DNA of 64,000 nt. Origin: Pseudidiomarina donghaiensis. GTDB taxonomy: Bacteria; Pseudomonadota; Gammaproteobacteria; Enterobacterales; Alteromonadaceae. Position numbers and translations under genes: made by a program. Below the pieces are notes generated by a model that saw only the letters and a program-made list of their open reading frames with translations, was not told the DNA's origin and searched no databases. This document shows positions 7,753 to 17,012 of this stretch, piece after piece; positions within the stretch are counted from its first letter, which is position 1; each line of letters begins with the position of its first letter. The stretch lies in assembly GCF_900116895.1 (NCBI RefSeq), contig NZ_FPCF01000001.1, forward strand, positions 1,140,505 to 1,204,504, given 5' to 3'.

Positions 7753-8901
7753 ATGCAACAACGTCTACGTAAACCGTTGTTTGTTTCAGTTTTAGCAAGT
7801 TCATTAATGCTTGCTGCTTGCGGTGACGCACAACAACAAAATGGCCAAACCGGGCAACAACAACAGCAAATGACTGTCGGTGTGGTGACGGTTGAAAGCC
7901 GTAATGTTGATTTAACCACAACCCTACCTGGTCGTGCGAGCGCTTTTCGGGTGGCTGAAGTACGTCCGCAGGTGAATGGCATTTTGCAGTCGCGTTTATT
8001 TGAAGAAGGGTCAATGGTCGAAGCAGGCCAACAGCTCTACCAAATTAATGCAGACATGTATGAAGCAGAGTTAGCAAGTGCTGAAGCTGACGTCGCGCGC
8101 GCAAAAGCTGCTGTTAAATCAACGAAATCTCGTTTTCAACGAAGTGAAGATTTGCTTAAAGATAAAGCAATTAGCCAACAAGACTTTGATGAAGCTGAAG
8201 CTGCGTATTTGCAAGCCGAGGCACAGTTAAAAATGGCTCAAGCAAACCTTACTCGGGCCAAGCTAAATGTCGATTATACGCGCGTTGAAGCGCCTATTTC
8301 TGGTCGTATTGGTCGTTCGCAACTTACTGAAGGTGCGCTACTTAGCGTGGGCCAAGCGCAACCGCTAACCACAATCACACAACTAGACCCGATTTATATC
8401 GATATTGCCCAAAGCACCAGTGACTACCTTAAATTGCAGGCCGCAATTGCCGATGGCCGCATTGTGACGGATAGCGAAAATCGCGCGCAAGTTACCGTCC
8501 GTGTTGGCGAGGCTGGTAACTACAGCACCACCGGCGAGCTGCTATTCAACGAGGTAACCGTTGATCCGCAAACTAGCGCCATTACCCTGCGTGCTAAACT
8601 GGAGAATTCAAACCACGCCATTTTGCCGGGTATGTACGTGCGGGCAGAAGTTGGAACCGGTTCGCTGAAAAATGCGTTATTGGTGCCACAAACAGGCGTA
8701 TCTCGCGACCCTCGCGGTCGCGCGTTCGCCATGATTGTGAATAAAGAAGGCCAAGTTGAACAGCGATACTTAAGCGTCGATAGCACCATAGGTAGTGACT
8801 GGATAGTGACAGACGGTCTTAGTGCCGGTGAACAAGTTATCGTTGAGGGCTTACAGAAAATTCAGCCTGGTATGCCAGTACAAACTGAAGAAGTGAAGTA
8901 A
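7753..8901 (+). CDS. RND efflux periplasmic adaptor (AcrA/MexA family)
   Basis: Lipoprotein of 382 aa with lipobox LAAC (Cys23) that bridges the inner-membrane pump and an outer-membrane channel. After a Q/N-rich linker come the lipoyl/barrel-sandwich halves ('AEVRPQVNGILQSRLFEEGS' and 'TRVEAPISGRIGRSQLTEGAL') around a helical hairpin (ELASAEADVARAKAAVKSTK...), then the beta-barrel and membrane-proximal domains. Its length is close to E. coli AcrA (397 aa). The pump gene follows after 3 bp. Expression should be controlled at the palindromic operator upstream. Confidence 0.92.
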   Translation: MQQRLRKPLFVSVLASSLMLAACGDAQQQNGQTGQQQQQMTVGVVTVESRNVDLTTTLPGRASAFRVAEVRPQVNGILQSRLFEEGSMVEAGQQLYQINADMYEAELASAEADVARAKAAVKSTKSRFQRSEDLLKDKAISQQDFDEAEAAYLQAEAQLKMAQANLTRAKLNVDYTRVEAPISGRIGRSQLTEGALLSVGQAQPLTTITQLDPIYIDIAQSTSDYLKLQAAIADGRIVTDSENRAQVTVRVGEAGNYSTTGELLFNEVTVDPQTSAITLRAKLENSNHAILPGMYVRAEVGTGSLKNALLVPQTGVSRDPRGRAFAMIVNKEGQVEQRYLSVDSTIGSDWIVTDGLSAGEQVIVEGLQKIQPGMPVQTEEVK

Positions 8902-8904
8902 TTT

Positions 8905-11900
8905 ATGGCTAAATTTTTTATTAACCGACCAATTTTTGCTTGGGTAATCGCTATTGTGATTATGCTTGCTGGTGGGCTTGCGGTTACGCAGCTACCGGTA
9001 GAGCAATACCCAGAAATTGCACCACCTTCGGTACAAATAAACGCAAGCTACCCTGGTGCTACCGCTGCCACGCTTGAAGAAAGTGTCACGCAGGTTATCG
9101 AACAAAACATGAATGGTATTGATAACTTGAAATACTTTGCGTCAACCAGTGACTCAGCCGGTAATGCAAGCATCACGCTAACGTTTGAGGCTGGCACCGA
9201 TGCCGATATCGCGCAGGTGCAAGTGCAAAATAAATTGCAATTAGCCCTCCCCTTGTTACCGCAAGCGGTGCAAGATCAAGGTCTGGTAGTCGCTAAATCA
9301 AATAACTCGTTCTTATTGGTTGCAGCGCTCACATCGAGTAATCCACAAATTAGCCAAATCGATCTAGGCGATTATATTGCCAGTAACCTGCAAGACCCCA
9401 TTGCTCGTACTGCTGGGGTTGGTAATGTGCGCCTATTTGGTGCGCCCTATGCAATGCGCATATGGTTAGATCCCGACAAGTTAGTGCGCTACAACATGAG
9501 CACCCAAGACGTGGTTTTGGCATTGCGCGAGCAAAATAACCAAGTTGCAGCGGGTCAGATTGGTGGCACGCCAGCTGTTGAAAATCAGCGACTAACTGCC
9601 TCAATTATTGCGCAAACACGGCTAGAAACCGTTGAACAGTTTAAAAACGTGCTACTTCGGGTAAATAGTGACGGTTCCAAAGTTACTGTTGGCGATGTCG
9701 CAGAAGTTGAACTTGGGGGCCAAGACTACGGCATAATTGCGCGCTACAACCGTCAAGCGGCAAGTGGCCTTGCGGTAAACCTAGCGACCGGCGCAAACGC
9801 CCTAGATACAGCCGCTGCCGTGAAAGAAAAGCTCAACGAGCTGCAGCAGTTCTTCCCTGAAGGCGTGGAATTAGTTATTCCTTATGACACCACGCCATTT
9901 GTTGAAATATCCATTCAAGAAGTGGTTAAAATTCTGTTTGAAGCAGTGGTTTTAGTCTTTATCTTGATGTTTATTTTCTTACAGAACCTGCGCGCAACAA
10001 TTATTCCATCGCTGGCTATTCCAGTGGTGTTGCTAGGCACATTCGGCATCATGTCGGCATTGGGCTTTTCAATTAACACCCTAACCATGTTTGGTTTGGT
10101 TCTGGCCATTGGTCTGTTGGTGGATGACGCCATTGTTGTGGTGGAAAACGTTGAGCGCTTAATGAGCGAAGAACAGCTCAGCCCGCGCCAAGCAACGATT
10201 AAATCGATGGGGCAAATCACCGGCGCACTTGTAGCTATCGGCTTGGTCATGGCGGCAGTTTTTGTTCCTATGGCCTTCTTTGGTGGCTCAACCGGTGCGG
10301 TGTACCGTCAATTCTCTATCACTATTATCTCGGCAATGTCTTTGTCAGTATTAGTGGCGATTATTTTCACGCCCTCACTGTGTGCGACAATTTTAAAGCC
10401 ATTGGACCACACCCACGAAGCCAAGGGCATTTTGGGCTGGTTTAACCGTAAGCTCGACAGTGCCACCAAAAAATACACCAACTCGGTACAATCAATTATT
10501 AAACGCAGTATGCGTTTCTTGCTGGTTTACTTGGGGTTAGTTGTGGTCCTTGGGTTTTTGTTTGCCCGTATGCCAAGCTCGTTTATTCCGAACGAAGACC
10601 GCGGCGTATTCTTAACACAAATGCAGTTGCCTTCGGGCGCAACTCAAGAACAGTCGCGTCAAACCATGGCAAAAATTGAAGACTACTACCTCGACCAAGC
10701 GGCCGGTGTTCGCTCGGTATTCTCGGTTGTTGGTTTTAGTTTTAGTGGTCAAGGGCAAAACTCCGGTCTCGCTTTCGTTCGTCTAACAGATTGGGACGAG
10801 CGCACCACACCAGAACTGCAAATCGACGCCATTATTGGTCAAGCCTTTGGCTTCTTTTCACAAATTCGTGAAGCTATGGTATTTGCGTTTAATTTGCCTT
10901 CCATTCCAGAGCTAGGCACCGCCAGTGGCTTTAATTTGTACTTACAAGACCGCGGCGGCCTTGGCCACGAAGGGTTACTTGAAGCGCGCAACCAATTACT
11001 CGGTATGGCCGCGCAAGAGGAATCTCTAACCGGGGTTCGCCCCAACGGTTTAGAAGACACCGCGCAGTTACGTATTGATGTCGATTATGAAAAAGCGAAA
11101 GCGCTTGGACTAAGCATTAGCGATATTAATGCCACCCTGTCGAACGCTTTTGGTACCACTTATGTCAACGACTTTGTTGATCGGGGGCGCGTCAAGCGTG
11201 TTTACCTGCAGGGTGTGCCTGAGTCCCGCATGACGCCGGAAGATATAGGTAAATGGTACGTACGTAACAGTAATGGTGAAATGGTTTCGTTTGCTTCATT
11301 TTCAACCACCGCGTGGGACTTTGGCCCACAGCGTCTTGAACGTTATAACGGCGTGCCCGCTATGAATATTCAAGGTGAAGCTGCGCCTGGTTTCTCATCT
11401 GGCGATGCCATGCTGAAAATGGAAGAACTGATTGGCAACTTACCAACAGGTATTGCCTACGAATGGACCGGCATTTCACTTGAAGAGCGCACCTCTGGTG
11501 ACCAAGCTCCGTTGCTTTATGCTTTATCGTTGCTTATCGTTTTCTTATGTTTAGCGGCGCTGTACGAGAGTTGGTCAATTCCGTTCTCAGTCATGCTAGT
11601 TGTGCCACTTGGTATACTCGGCGCAGTTATTGCAGCGACTATGCGTGGACTTGAAAACGACGTTTATTTCCAAGTTGGTTTGCTAACCACCGTGGGTGTT
11701 TCTGCTCGTAACGCTATTCTTATTGTAGAATTTGCAAAAGATTTACAAGCTCAAGGTAAAGAATTGCTGCAAGCTACTTTAGAGGCCGTTCGATTACGTT
11801 TGCGCCCTATTTTAATGACCTCGTTAGCATTTACCTTTGGCGTACTGCCGTTAGCCTTATCAACTGGTGCCGGCGCCGTAAGTCGTCAAGCCATTGGTAC

Positions 11901-12015
11901 TGGCGTTATCGGTGGTATGCTCGGTGGCACAATCTTAGCAATCTTCTTCGTGCCGTTACTATTCTACGTGGTACGCCGTGCGTTCCCACCGAAACCGGCA
12001 TATGACGACGAATAG
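8905..12015 (+). CDS. RND multidrug efflux pump, inner-membrane subunit (AcrB/MexB family)
   Basis: 1036 aa, against 1049 for E. coli AcrB. The start [17 protein letters not shown] is typical of the hydrophobe/amphiphile efflux-1 family. The proton-relay aspartates are present in TM4 ([20 protein letters not shown]), as is the TM10-11 motif '[20 protein letters not shown]'. It forms a trimer exporting drugs, bile salts or organic solvents using the proton gradient. The operon has no outer-membrane channel gene, so a TolC encoded elsewhere is presumably used. A strong terminator follows 30 bp downstream. Confidence 0.94.
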   Translation: MAKFFINRPIFAWVIAIVIMLAGGLAVTQLPVEQYPEIAPPSVQINASYPGATAATLEESVTQVIEQNMNGIDNLKYFASTSDSAGNASITLTFEAGTDADIAQVQVQNKLQLALPLLPQAVQDQGLVVAKSNNSFLLVAALTSSNPQISQIDLGDYIASNLQDPIARTAGVGNVRLFGAPYAMRIWLDPDKLVRYNMSTQDVVLALREQNNQVAAGQIGGTPAVENQRLTASIIAQTRLETVEQFKNVLLRVNSDGSKVTVGDVAEVELGGQDYGIIARYNRQAASGLAVNLATGANALDTAAAVKEKLNELQQFFPEGVELVIPYDTTPFVEISIQEVVKILFEAVVLVFILMFIFLQNLRATIIPSLAIPVVLLGTFGIMSALGFSINTLTMFGLVLAIGLLVDDAIVVVENVERLMSEEQLSPRQATIKSMGQITGALVAIGLVMAAVFVPMAFFGGSTGAVYRQFSITIISAMSLSVLVAIIFTPSLCATILKPLDHTHEAKGILGWFNRKLDSATKKYTNSVQSIIKRSMRFLLVYLGLVVVLGFLFARMPSSFIPNEDRGVFLTQMQLPSGATQEQSRQTMAKIEDYYLDQAAGVRSVFSVVGFSFSGQGQNSGLAFVRLTDWDERTTPELQIDAIIGQAFGFFSQIREAMVFAFNLPSIPELGTASGFNLYLQDRGGLGHEGLLEARNQLLGMAAQEESLTGVRPNGLEDTAQLRIDVDYEKAKALGLSISDINATLSNAFGTTYVNDFVDRGRVKRVYLQGVPESRMTPEDIGKWYVRNSNGEMVSFASFSTTAWDFGPQRLERYNGVPAMNIQGEAAPGFSSGDAMLKMEELIGNLPTGIAYEWTGISLEERTSGDQAPLLYALSLLIVFLCLAALYESWSIPFSVMLVVPLGILGAVIAATMRGLENDVYFQVGLLTTVGVSARNAILIVEFAKDLQAQGKELLQATLEAVRLRLRPILMTSLAFTFGVLPLALSTGAGAVSRQAIGTGVIGGMLGGTILAIFFVPLLFYVVRRAFPPKPAYDDE

Positions 12016-12044
12016 ACACTAGCGAGATAATCAAACGACGTGGT

Positions 12045-12080
12045 AAGGTTGAGTTGTGTTTCACAACTCAACCTTTTTTT
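12045..12080 (+). terminator. intrinsic terminator of the RND operon
   Basis: A perfect 14-bp stem (AAGGTTGAGTTGTG and its complement) with a TTT loop, followed by seven Ts ending at 12080. It lies just after the pump gene and directly abuts the ATG of the next gene. Confidence 0.92.
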
Positions 12081-12602
12081 ATGCTGCATCGTTATTTTGT
12101 CATTGCATTAGCTTTATTGGCGGTATTGATCGGTGTCCAACTACCGAATTTCATAACTCAATATGAGCAACGGCTTGATGCCCAGTTTACCGAAGCCATG
12201 GTGTACTACAAAGAATACCAACGTATTGCCGATACCTATTTAAACGGCGATATGCAAGCGCTTATAAAAATGCATGAGCAAAGTGACAATCCTGTGTTCA
12301 AAGATGAAGCCGTGCCTATTCGTGAGCTAGTGCGAAGAGTGGAGTTGTACCGTTATGAGCAACAACAGCTCAATCAGGGCTACTTACATAAGATTTGGTT
12401 TGTCGCTTGGCACGCTAACCCAGAAATGCGCGATGACACTTGGCGAATGTATAGTTTTAACGTACCGCTTACGCGGCAGGCGGTGTTTACAGGCGTGATT
12501 GCTGCCCTACTTGCGGTGTTGTTATTCGATGGCTGTGTGGGAGGGTGTAAGTTTGCATACCGCCGTTGGCGCCGCCGACATTCAGCAGCACCACAACATT
12601 AG
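12081..12602 (+). CDS. DUF2937 family membrane protein
   Basis: 173 aa from ATG 12081. An N-terminal helix (YFVIALALLAVLIGVQLPNF), a ~100-residue extracytoplasmic part beginning 'ITQYEQRLDAQ' and a C-terminal helix (AVFTGVIAALLAVLLFDGCV) match the two-TM layout of DUF2937, a family of unknown function. A TTG 27 bases earlier would lie inside the terminator stem and is disfavoured. No Shine-Dalgarno sequence precedes the ATG because the terminator's T-run ends right at it. The stop overlaps the convergent gene by 4 bp. Confidence 0.75.
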   Translation: MLHRYFVIALALLAVLIGVQLPNFITQYEQRLDAQFTEAMVYYKEYQRIADTYLNGDMQALIKMHEQSDNPVFKDEAVPIRELVRRVELYRYEQQQLNQGYLHKIWFVAWHANPEMRDDTWRMYSFNVPLTRQAVFTGVIAALLAVLLFDGCVGGCKFAYRRWRRRHSAAPQH

Positions 12603-12934
12603 CGTTTATCGTTTTTCACCTGGTACTCGCCTTCAATAACATCGCTATCTTGACGATTCTGTTGGTATTCACGCTCACTACGATAACGCGCTTGCGCTTG
12701 TTTCTGGGCTTCTCGCGTGGCTTTGGTAAATTGCCACATTTGCTTCATTTGGCGACGCTTACGCCACATTAACGGCAGTAATAAAATCCAACCAAACAAC
12801 AGCAGCACTAGGCCTACAGCCAAGCCTAGCAACAACAACATACCAAATACCAACCAACTAAAAAGCACTACAATGGGGTTGGCACCGGGTTGCGGTTTTA
12901 CTTTTTGTTGCCATTGCTTGATGTATATAAGCAT
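12599..12934 (-). CDS. small membrane protein with C-terminal DVIEGEY motif
   Basis: 111 aa. One long hydrophobic stretch (VVLFSWLVFGMLLLLGLAVGLVLLLFGWILLLPLMW, residues ~22-57, enough for one long or two short helices) is followed by a basic, Q/R-rich cytosolic tail ending 'DVIEGEYQVKNDKR'. I have seen the IEGEY-type ending in uncharacterised gammaproteobacterial small proteins but know no function. A good AGGAGAAC precedes the ATG. The last codons overlap the convergent DUF2937 gene. Confidence 0.7.
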   Translation of the reverse strand: MLIYIKQWQQKVKPQPGANPIVVLFSWLVFGMLLLLGLAVGLVLLLFGWILLLPLMWRKRRQMKQMWQFTKATREAQKQAQARYRSEREYQQNRQDSDVIEGEYQVKNDKR

Positions 12935-12968
12935 ACGAGTTCTCCTGTTACTTCCCAGTATATGGGGA

Positions 12969-13487
12969 TTATTTTAATTCAGACAAGCGTGCAGCCCGAT
13001 GATCTTGTAACAATTTGAGAATAATGCTGGTTAAATTGACAATATTAAATACAGTTCCAGAAACACTACCAACAATAACGGCATACGCTAGGCCAAGAAG
13101 TTCCGCTAGCAAAAACCAACGGCGTATTTTTACTGGGTCTTCTAATACAATTGCGCCTACCGTGAAAATAATTGATGACATATAAGCCATTAATAATGGC
13201 AAAATATCGACATCCCCTGTTAATTCCCAAATAAAAAAGCCAACATTAATTGCCACAAATGACCATAATACAAATGGCCCACGCCAGCGCAGCGCTATTA
13301 AATTTCTTACTACCGCAATACCTGTGACGACACTACCCGCAATAGCATCGAGCATAAAAAAGTGAATTGATAAAGCACCTAAAGCAAACGCACTGACAAT
13401 ACGGTAGCGGTTCGCTGTACCTTGTCGGTATGCAATAAAGTTTGCCACTAAAGCAAATAGTCCAAAAAGTTCTGCTACAGAAATCAC
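12969..13487 (-). CDS. YgjV-family inner-membrane protein
   Basis: 172 aa with about six hydrophobic helices. The pattern 'LFGLFALVANFIAYRQGTANRYRIVSAFALGALSIHFFML' near the N-terminus, then a central 'RNLIALRW' and a final 'NIVNLTSIILKL', matches the YgjV (Imp-YgjV) family of unknown function. It is probably monocistronic; a 34-bp gap separates it from the next minus-strand gene. Its base composition is more AT-rich than its neighbours. Confidence 0.75.
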   Translation of the reverse strand: MISVAELFGLFALVANFIAYRQGTANRYRIVSAFALGALSIHFFMLDAIAGSVVTGIAVVRNLIALRWRGPFVLWSFVAINVGFFIWELTGDVDILPLLMAYMSSIIFTVGAIVLEDPVKIRRWFLLAELLGLAYAVIVGSVSGTVFNIVNLTSIILKLLQDHRAARLSELK

Positions 13488-13557
13488 ATATCACCCATAA
13501 AAAAAACGGTAATGAAGGCAAAACGCTCTCATTACCGCCTTGCTTAACTACGTTTAA

Positions 13558-15231
13558 TTAATTTCGTTCGTCGGCCGAAGCATCGCGAATGCCACGAAAC
13601 TCGTTGCCTTGATACCAATTAGGCCAATCATTGTTATTGGCCAGTTCGTTACCAACCCAATAATATAGCCATAAGTCTTGCTGCACTCCGCGCAAGTCCC
13701 AGCTTGGATCAAACTCATCTGCAGGCTTATGATACGCAACTTTCACGTATTCGGCACGCTTTTGCTGACCATATTCAACACCGAATTCTACATGATCATT
13801 ACCGCCCTTCGCATACAACATTGGTACCCCACGTTTCGCCAGGTTAAAGTGATCTGAACGGTAAAACGAACCCGCTTCAGGGGTTGGCTCTGGGGCTATG
13901 TAGCGTCCTTGTTTTTCAACATATTTAGCCAGGTAGTTCTCCATTTCAGAATTACCATGACCAACCACAACCATGTCTTTCATAGGGCCATACACATTCA
14001 GAACATCGGTATTTATCCCACCAACGGCTTTACTTAATGGCAGCATCGGGTTATCGGCGTACCAATCGGAGCCAAGTAACCCGCGCTCTTCAGCGGTAAC
14101 TAAGACAAACACAATAGAGCGTTCTGGCTGCGGTTGGCTGGCAAAAAATTCAGCCAAAGCCATCACCCCAGCGGTTCCACTGGCATTGTCTTGGGCACCA
14201 TTAAAAATACCATCATCAGGGTTCACTGGGTCTACCCCTAAATGATCCCAATGCGCCATGTAAATAACATGCTCTTCAGGGCGCGATTTGCCTTCAATGT
14301 AACCAATTAAATTGGGCGATGATAAATAATCAAATTTAGTACGCACCGAAACGTTCATTGAGGTTTTTAACGCTATAGGCTTGAAGTCAGGTTGCTGGGC
14401 AGCGGTTCGCATTTCCGCATAGTTGCTATCTACTAGCGCAAATAACTCATCGGCCTTGCTATCCGTAATCCAACCTTCAATAGCCACGCGGTCCATGTTT
14501 TTATTTTCACGTGCTAAATCAAAACGCATCGGTGAACCACCGGCAATCACTCCCCAACCATAACCTGCCGGGCCCGTTTCATGAATCACGATTGCCCCTG
14601 CAGCGCCTTGGCGAGCTGCCTCTTCAAATTTGTAGGTCCAACGGCCGTAATAAGTCATGGCTTTGCCATTAAATACTTCAGGATCTTGAGTGTCGTAGCC
14701 TGGGTCGTTCACCAACATCACCACAGTTTTACCTTCAACATCCAAGCCTTCGTAATCATTCCAGCCAAACTCCGGAGCAACGATGCCGTAGCCGACAAAA
14801 ACCATCTCACTGTTCGTCAGTTCGGTTTGCTCTTGTACGCGTGGGCTCCACGCCATCATATCGCGGCGGTATTCAAATGCTTCGAGTTGTTCAGAGCTGA
14901 ACGACATATCTGATACTTGGGTTGGAAGCATGCGCACTAGGGGAACCTGCTGCTGATAATTATTTTCTTTAGCGTTGTATGGTTTAAGGCCCCACTCGCG
15001 AAACTTGCCTTCAACAAATTCTACGGTTTTTCGTTCACCCTCAGAGGCTGGCGCTCGCCCTTCAAATTCGTCAGAACTCAAGGTTTGCAAATAATCTGTA
15101 TAATTTTCATTAAAACTATATGGGTCAACTGCAGCATAGGCCGCTTGGGTTTGATCTGCCGTTTGCTCGGCAGGGCTGCACGCGACAAGCGAAAGCCCCG
15201 CCATTGCAAACACCAGCAGGTGCTTATTCAT
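13558..15231 (-). CDS. M28-family metallopeptidase lipoprotein with PA domain
   Basis: 557 aa with a lipoprotein signal (LLVFAMAGLSLVACSPAEQ; lipobox LVAC, Cys18). A PA-like insert (GKTVVMLVNDPGYDTQDPEVF...) precedes the catalytic M28 domain, which has intact motifs: AHWDHLG, GAQDNASGTAG, TAEERGLLGSDW, INTDV and 'YRSDHFNLAKRGVP'. Unlike the FnIII-type M28 at 4.7-6.0 kb, the first metal His is present. It probably releases amino acids from peptides at the cell envelope. GAGGAG precedes the start, and the DUF192 gene ends 11 bp upstream, suggesting an operon. Confidence 0.9.
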   Translation of the reverse strand: MNKHLLVFAMAGLSLVACSPAEQTADQTQAAYAAVDPYSFNENYTDYLQTLSSDEFEGRAPASEGERKTVEFVEGKFREWGLKPYNAKENNYQQQVPLVRMLPTQVSDMSFSSEQLEAFEYRRDMMAWSPRVQEQTELTNSEMVFVGYGIVAPEFGWNDYEGLDVEGKTVVMLVNDPGYDTQDPEVFNGKAMTYYGRWTYKFEEAARQGAAGAIVIHETGPAGYGWGVIAGGSPMRFDLARENKNMDRVAIEGWITDSKADELFALVDSNYAEMRTAAQQPDFKPIALKTSMNVSVRTKFDYLSSPNLIGYIEGKSRPEEHVIYMAHWDHLGVDPVNPDDGIFNGAQDNASGTAGVMALAEFFASQPQPERSIVFVLVTAEERGLLGSDWYADNPMLPLSKAVGGINTDVLNVYGPMKDMVVVGHGNSEMENYLAKYVEKQGRYIAPEPTPEAGSFYRSDHFNLAKRGVPMLYAKGGNDHVEFGVEYGQQKRAEYVKVAYHKPADEFDPSWDLRGVQQDLWLYYWVGNELANNNDWPNWYQGNEFRGIRDASADERN

Positions 15232-15242
15232 GGTGTTCTCCT

Positions 15243-15698
15243 CTAGTTACAGCGTTTGAAGTGACGCCCTTCGTTAATATTATAAGTGTCGAAATAACCT
15301 TTATTGACTTCCACCGCACTATAGTAATTAACCTGCGGTGGGTATGCTGGGCAGCGATTCGGATCGATACTTGCGCATGGTTCCATGGTAATAATTTTCA
15401 CAATTTTCATCTGCTCATCAAGAAACGCGATATCTAGCGGAATAAGCGTACGGTACATCCAAAAACCAGCGTAACCTGGCCGCTCCTCACCATAGGTAAA
15501 CCACATTCCGTCGTGCTCAGCTAATTGGTCACGCATCATTAAACCACGTTGACGCAATTCAAAGGTGTCGGCAATTTCCACAGTTATTGAATGTGGATGA
15601 TCGTCAATGCACAACTTCGTTGTCTTTATGCTTGCTTGTGCACAAGCACCAAACAACGCCGTAGCACTCAACATAAAGCAAGCAAGTAAACGTTTCAT
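15243..15698 (-). CDS. secreted DUF192 family protein
   Basis: 151 aa with a signal peptide (MKRLLACFMLSATALFGACAQA) ending near an LFGAC that could be a lipobox. The DUF192 core is recognisable: 'ADTFELRQRGLMMRDQLAEHDGMWFTY' and 'GFWMYRTLIPLDIAFLDEQMKIV'. The family is a small beta-rich domain of unknown function common in marine bacteria. It is immediately upstream of the M28 lipoprotein gene and probably co-transcribed with it. Confidence 0.85.
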   Translation of the reverse strand: MKRLLACFMLSATALFGACAQASIKTTKLCIDDHPHSITVEIADTFELRQRGLMMRDQLAEHDGMWFTYGEERPGYAGFWMYRTLIPLDIAFLDEQMKIVKIITMEPCASIDPNRCPAYPPQVNYYSAVEVNKGYFDTYNINEGRHFKRCN

Positions 15699-15765
15699 GG
15701 CTACAACCTAACTGTTTCAAAAATAAGATGACTTAGTATGGCGCGATTAGACACAGAAAAAAAGA

Positions 15766-15791
15766 CAAAAAAAGCCCCCAACCAAGGGGGC
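15766..15791 (-). terminator. intrinsic terminator after the DUF4382 gene
   Basis: On the minus strand, GCCCCC-loop-GGGGGC (6-bp GC-only stem, 6-base loop; arms at 15786-15791 and 15774-15779) is followed by seven Ts. It lies 20 bases beyond the DUF4382 stop and isolates that gene from the DUF192-M28 pair. Confidence 0.88.
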
Positions 15792-15810
15792 TAACGGGAG
15801 AGACACATAA

Positions 15811-16776
15811 TTACTCAAATGTTATGGTCGTTGTTTCACCTTCAGTGCCAATTGTCACGTTTTGGGTGCTGATAAAATCAATGACATCGTCAGCTTCAGG
15901 ATCATCTTCGGTAGTACATGACCAAGCGGCTGTGTAATCGCCAGAAGCTAAATAACCTACTTCGAAGTTATATGCTGTCGCGCCATCAAAGTAAGCCGTG
16001 GTTGCCGTATAGGGTTCTTCTTCCTCACTACCACCGAAGTCAGCAAGTGTCGCGGCATCCAAATCAGCACCTTGATAGAAATACACCGTTGCGACTGGCG
16101 TCGAGATATCCGCTGGAGCCACAGTACACTCGTTTTCAATCAGTAACGCCTCGGCGATAGAACCTTCAACATGACCAATTGTCATATTATCCACAATTCG
16201 CACACCTCGTGGCTTCAGGAAGTACCCGGCTTGCCCCACAGGATTGACTAAAGCTTGACGCAAGTCGAACTCTACTGTGTAGGCCACGTTACCGCCGGCA
16301 TCTAGTGTAAAGCTGTCGAACTTCAGTTCATTAGATGGCACTGACAACGGAATACGTTCTTCACCAATAAGAACATACGAACCCTCAGCCATTTCTAAAC
16401 GCAATTGGCTATAGTTTCCAGCCGGCACTTCGACGCCAGAAAGCAAGTTTTCAGAGGCTGAACCGGTAAACTCAAGCAAGTTAATACCGCGCGTATTGGC
16501 AATAACATCGCCGTTGGCATCGGTACACACATCGTTTGCTTCAATGGTATTGGTGTCTTCGCCAATCGTAAATGTCTGGTTTCCTTCGCTGTTACCAACC
16601 AGCTCGATACTATGGAAGCAAGCCCAAACTTCATCAGCTGCATCAACAGGAGCATCACTGACCCCAAGGGTAAACATAGCGGTGTTGGGTTCATCATCGG
16701 AAGAGCCGCAGGCGGTAACCAAAGTCGTTGCCGCTAGCGCTGCTGCAACGGTCGTAAATTTATTGAATTTCAACAT
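15811..16776 (-). CDS. DUF4382 domain lipoprotein
   Basis: 321 aa with lipobox LVTAC (Cys23) followed by an acidic linker. The start of the mature protein, 'MFTLGVSDAPVDAADEVWACFHSIEL', is the typical DUF4382 opening, with the later 'LRLEMAEGSYVLIG' strand. The protein is acidic and predicted beta-rich, probably surface- or periplasm-exposed. Function unknown. GAGGG precedes the ATG at good spacing. It is monocistronic, closed by the terminator at 15766-15791. Confidence 0.85.
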   Translation of the reverse strand: MLKFNKFTTVAAALAATTLVTACGSSDDEPNTAMFTLGVSDAPVDAADEVWACFHSIELVGNSEGNQTFTIGEDTNTIEANDVCTDANGDVIANTRGINLLEFTGSASENLLSGVEVPAGNYSQLRLEMAEGSYVLIGEERIPLSVPSNELKFDSFTLDAGGNVAYTVEFDLRQALVNPVGQAGYFLKPRGVRIVDNMTIGHVEGSIAEALLIENECTVAPADISTPVATVYFYQGADLDAATLADFGGSEEEEPYTATTAYFDGATAYNFEVGYLASGDYTAAWSCTTEDDPEADDVIDFISTQNVTIGTEGETTTITFE

Positions 16777-16952
16777 AAAACACCCTCTGTGTTATGAAAC
16801 TTGCAGTAGTTATAGCAAACTGAAATAGCATTACGAGGGGATTTACTTGAGCTTAACGAAATGACGAATTCAGCAATCCAAGAATACTGTATAAATAAGC
16901 TTCACTTAGGTTAATTCAAGCTTATTAAGTACTGATTTACATAGATCAAGCG

Positions 16953-16981
16953 TTGATTGTGTATGACTTAGCGCTTAAAGT
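16953..16981 (+). promoter_or_regulatory. possible promoter of the yvcK-M14 pair
   Basis: TTGATT (16953-16958) and TAAAGT (16976-16981) are separated by 17 bp; each matches four of six consensus bases. A start near 16988 would give a 25-base leader to the gene at 17013. The rest of the 236-bp gap is AT-rich without other clear signals. Confidence 0.4.
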
Positions 16982-17012
16982 AGCAACATCAAAACAACAT
17001 AGTTAGCAAACC

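Noticed and set aside
16936..16949. FNR-like site TTTACATAGATCAA upstream of yvcK
   Set aside because: Only the right half matches TTGAT-N4-ATCAA; too weak to claim without comparison.
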